Assembly (NCBI GenBank): GCA_041390685.1 | Contig: JAWKPL010000001.1 | Coordinates: 2,480,001 to 2,544,000, forward strand | Origin: JAIBBD01 sp041390685 | GTDB taxonomy: Bacteria; Chloroflexota; Dehalococcoidia; UBA2979 | Length of the DNA: 64,000 nucleotides | Direction: 5' to 3' | The notes under the pieces: model-generated | What the model was told of the DNA's origin: nothing | Database searches by the model: none | Seen by the model: only the letters and a program-made list of their open reading frames with translations | Shown: positions 62,326-64,000 of the stretch, in pieces | Layout of the letters: the number at the start of each line of letters is the position of its first letter | How positions within the stretch are numbered: the stretch's first letter is position 1 | Translations under genes and position numbers: made by a program

Positions 62326-62724
62326 GTGCGCTGGCTAGGGGTCGACCCCGGCGCCGTCCGCGTCGGCATCGCCGTCTGCGACGAGGAGGAGCGGCTTGCC
62401 GTTCCCCTCGAGGTGGTCCCGGCCTCTGCCGCAGTCCCTGCCGTCCGCAGCCACGCGGCCCGCAATGACGTCGGCGGCGTCGTCGTCGGGCTGCCGCTCT
62501 CCCTCGATGGGCACGAGGGTCCCGCAGCCGCTGCCGCGCGCCGCCTCGGGGAGCGCGTTCGGCGCGTACTCCGTCTCCCCGTAGAATACGAGGACGAGCG
62601 GTTCACCTCGGTGGCCGCGGGCGATCCCGGGCGCGGGGGCAGGCCACGGGACGACATCGCCGCGGCGATCATGCTCCAGCAGTTCATTGACCGGAGAAGG
62701 CGCGATGCCGGGCTCGCTCCGTAA
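62326..62724 (+). CDS. ruvX: RuvX/YqgF Holliday-junction resolvase-like RNase
   Basis: A 132-residue RNase H-fold protein involved in 16S rRNA processing or junction resolution. The acidic residues are in GVDPGAVRVGIAV, VVGLPLSLDG and DERFTSVAA, with the last Asp in RPRDDIAAAIML. The segment between DERFTSVAA and the final motif is a few residues shorter than in most family members, but all expected acidic positions are present. The GTG start lies seven bases after alaS. It overlaps the start of mltG by 20 bases. Confidence 0.85.
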   Translation: MRWLGVDPGAVRVGIAVCDEEERLAVPLEVVPASAAVPAVRSHAARNDVGGVVVGLPLSLDGHEGPAAAAARRLGERVRRVLRLPVEYEDERFTSVAAGDPGRGGRPRDDIAAAIMLQQFIDRRRRDAGLAP

Positions 62725-63784
62725 TCCGCTCGTCCTGCTCGCCGCGTCCCTCGCGTACGCGCTTGTCGTCGCGTTCATCGTGCTCTCCGTCCTGCGCGGG
62801 TCGCCGGATGCCGTCGCGGGCGAACTCGAGGGCATTCCGCCCGAAGTGAGCTTCGGGACCGGGCAGCCCGTGACCTTTGAGGTGGAAGCGGGCGTCTCCG
62901 GCAGCCAGATCGCAGCCGCCCTCGAGGAGGCCCGCGTCATTTCCGACCGCCACCGCTTCGAGGCGCTCGCGAAGCTGACCGGCGGTAGCGCCGACCTCAA
63001 GGCCGGGTGCTACGTCTTCGCGGAGCGCACGCCGTCCGCCGAGGTCATCGTGCGGCTGCGCGAGGGCATCACCTCGCTCCGCTCACTCGCCGTCCCCGAA
63101 GGACGCCGTGTCGAGGAGATCGGCGCGTCCCTCGAGCGCGCGGGCATTACCACCGCCGAGGCATGGCGGGTCGCGATCGAGGAGGCCCCTCGCGACATCC
63201 TGCCCGAGATTCCGCCGGGCGACTCGCTGAACGGCTATCTCTTCCCCGCGACCTACCCGGTCGAGTGCCAGGCCGACGCGCCGCAGATGGTGCGCGCCAT
63301 GCTCGAGGCATTCGCCGCTCAGGTGACGCCCGAGTTGGTCGAAGAGGCGAAGCAGCGGGGGCTCTCGCTCCACGAGGTCGTCACGCTCGCGTCTATCGTC
63401 GAGCGCGAGGCCGCCGTGCGCTCCGAGCAGCCCGTTATCGCCTCGGTGTTCCTGAACCGCGTCGCCGAGGGTATGCCGCTGCAGGCCGACCCCACCGTGC
63501 AGTACGCCATCGCCTCAACGAGCCCTCCCGAGGGAGACGGCGTCTGGTGGAAGACCGGGCTGACCGAGGACGACCTGCAATTCGACTCTCCGTACAACAC
63601 GTACCTGAATCGGGGACTGCCCCCGGGCCCGATCGCAAACCCCGGCATCGATGCCATTCTCGCGGTGATCCGGCCGGCGGACACGGAGTACTTGTACTTC
63701 GTCGCCACAGGGGACGGTTCGCACGCCTTCGCGACGACGCTCGCGGAGCACAACGCGAACGTGGAACGCTACCTCTTGCCATGA
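62705..63784 (+). CDS. mltG: endolytic murein transglycosylase MltG
   Basis: A 359-residue membrane-anchored lytic transglycosylase that cuts growing glycan strands. An N-terminal helix (about residues 9-30) is followed by a LysM-like region and the YceG/MltG domain with ASIVEREAAV (catalytic Glu at about residue 230), SVFLNRV, GMPLQADPTVQYA and SPYNTYLNRGLPPGPI. The ATG has GGAGAAGG upstream within the end of ruvX, and the stop overlaps the aroE start (ATGA), giving a four-gene coupled operon. Confidence 0.95.
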   Translation: MPGSLRNPLVLLAASLAYALVVAFIVLSVLRGSPDAVAGELEGIPPEVSFGTGQPVTFEVEAGVSGSQIAAALEEARVISDRHRFEALAKLTGGSADLKAGCYVFAERTPSAEVIVRLREGITSLRSLAVPEGRRVEEIGASLERAGITTAEAWRVAIEEAPRDILPEIPPGDSLNGYLFPATYPVECQADAPQMVRAMLEAFAAQVTPELVEEAKQRGLSLHEVVTLASIVEREAAVRSEQPVIASVFLNRVAEGMPLQADPTVQYAIASTSPPEGDGVWWKTGLTEDDLQFDSPYNTYLNRGLPPGPIANPGIDAILAVIRPADTEYLYFVATGDGSHAFATTLAEHNANVERYLLP

Positions 63785-64000
63785 CGCAGCACATCGCGCT
63801 CCTCGGGCACCCTGTCGCCCATTCGATCTCGCCGCGCTTTCAGCAGGCCGCGCTCGACGCCCTCGGCATCGACGCCCGGTACGAGGCATGGGATGTGCCG
63901 CCCGCTGACCTCGCCATCGCCCTCGAGCGCCTGCGCTCCGCAGACTGGCTGGGCGCCAACGTCACCGTGCCGCACAAGGAAGCCGTTGTTCGCCTGGTCG
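63781..64000 (+). CDS. aroE: shikimate dehydrogenase (N-terminal part, cut by window end)
   Basis: The first 73 codons of a shikimate dehydrogenase, which reduces 3-dehydroshikimate in aromatic amino-acid synthesis. The conserved shikimate-binding residues are visible: the start MTQHIALLGHPVAHSISPRFQ with the SxS motif (about residues 15-17) and ANVTVPHKEAVV (about residues 59-70) with the catalytic Lys. The ATG overlaps the mltG stop. The NADP domain lies beyond the window edge. Confidence 0.92.
   Translation, partial: MTQHIALLGHPVAHSISPRFQQAALDALGIDARYEAWDVPPADLAIALERLRSADWLGANVTVPHKEAVVRLV

Overview
This 64 kb window is a dense, G+C-rich stretch of bacterial chromosome (about 70-77% G+C in ordinary coding lines counted by hand) made almost entirely of housekeeping genes in short, tightly coupled operons. 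No CRISPR array, insertion sequence or prophage is visible. The gene set suggests a Chloroflexota-type aerobic heterotroph: a PyrR-attenuated pyr operon, a PAC2 protein, an ImuB/DUF6504/DnaE2 mutasome, a bifunctional PutA, aconitase A, a SURF1-type oxidase assembly factor, PspC/LiaF-like membrane proteins, and a lipoprotein and Tat-type secretion style. This placement is an inference from gene content only.

Layout, left to right. Positions 1-3.8 kb (minus) hold an oligopeptide-type ABC transporter operon in which a tandem-GNAT protein and a SAM methyltransferase lie between the binding protein and the permease. 3.9-8.8 kb (minus) is imuB, a DUF6504 gene and dnaE2, a translesion cassette with a LexA-like half-palindrome upstream. 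8.9-12.7 kb has tRNA-Arg(CCG), a PH-like membrane protein, a membrane-anchored cyclophilin, tRNA-Pro, pyrD and a self-contained small zinc-ribbon gene with a very good promoter. 12.7-14.7 kb (plus) has an Mrp ATPase that lacks its CxxC loop and a NYN-domain protein. 14.7-25.9 kb (minus) is the long pyrimidine operon: pyrR-pyrB-pyrC-[NucS-like nuclease]-carA-GNAT-2H phosphoesterase-carB-HAD-pyrK-small membrane protein, preceded by a PyrR-binding RNA and an attenuator.

26-36.5 kb (minus) has PAC2, LiaF/PspC proteins, a lipoprotein, gap, an unknown gene coupled to eno, a Xer recombinase, pcm and uvrC; the only plus-strand gene there is a frameshifted AAC(6')-like acetyltransferase. Three tRNAs (Arg GCG, Leu CAG, Val CAC) follow at 36.6-36.9 kb, then a secreted protein beside an OmpR-type two-component system, putA, the divergent acnA-enoyl-CoA hydratase pair, a glycosidase-like lipoprotein, a DinB-fold gene with pepN, surf1, corA, a VOC protein, acetyl-CoA synthetase with citrate synthase (together feeding the TCA cycle), a CNNM/CBS transporter, glmU, and finally alaS-ruvX-mltG-aroE (the last cut by the window end).

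The most unusual structure is in the pyrimidine operon. A 785-bp module carrying a DUF91/NucS-type nuclease gene of clearly lower G+C (about 58-60%) sits exactly at the pyrC/carA junction, flanked by a perfect 19-bp direct repeat made of the last codons of pyrC plus the overlapping ATGA. Both stop/start overlaps are kept, so the nuclease gene ends with the same residues as pyrC and the operon stays translationally coupled. This looks like a seamless single-gene mobile insertion. Other notable points are carB, which has no ATG/GTG/TTG start available and seems to begin with CTG, and the tRNA-Arg with a GCG anticodon.
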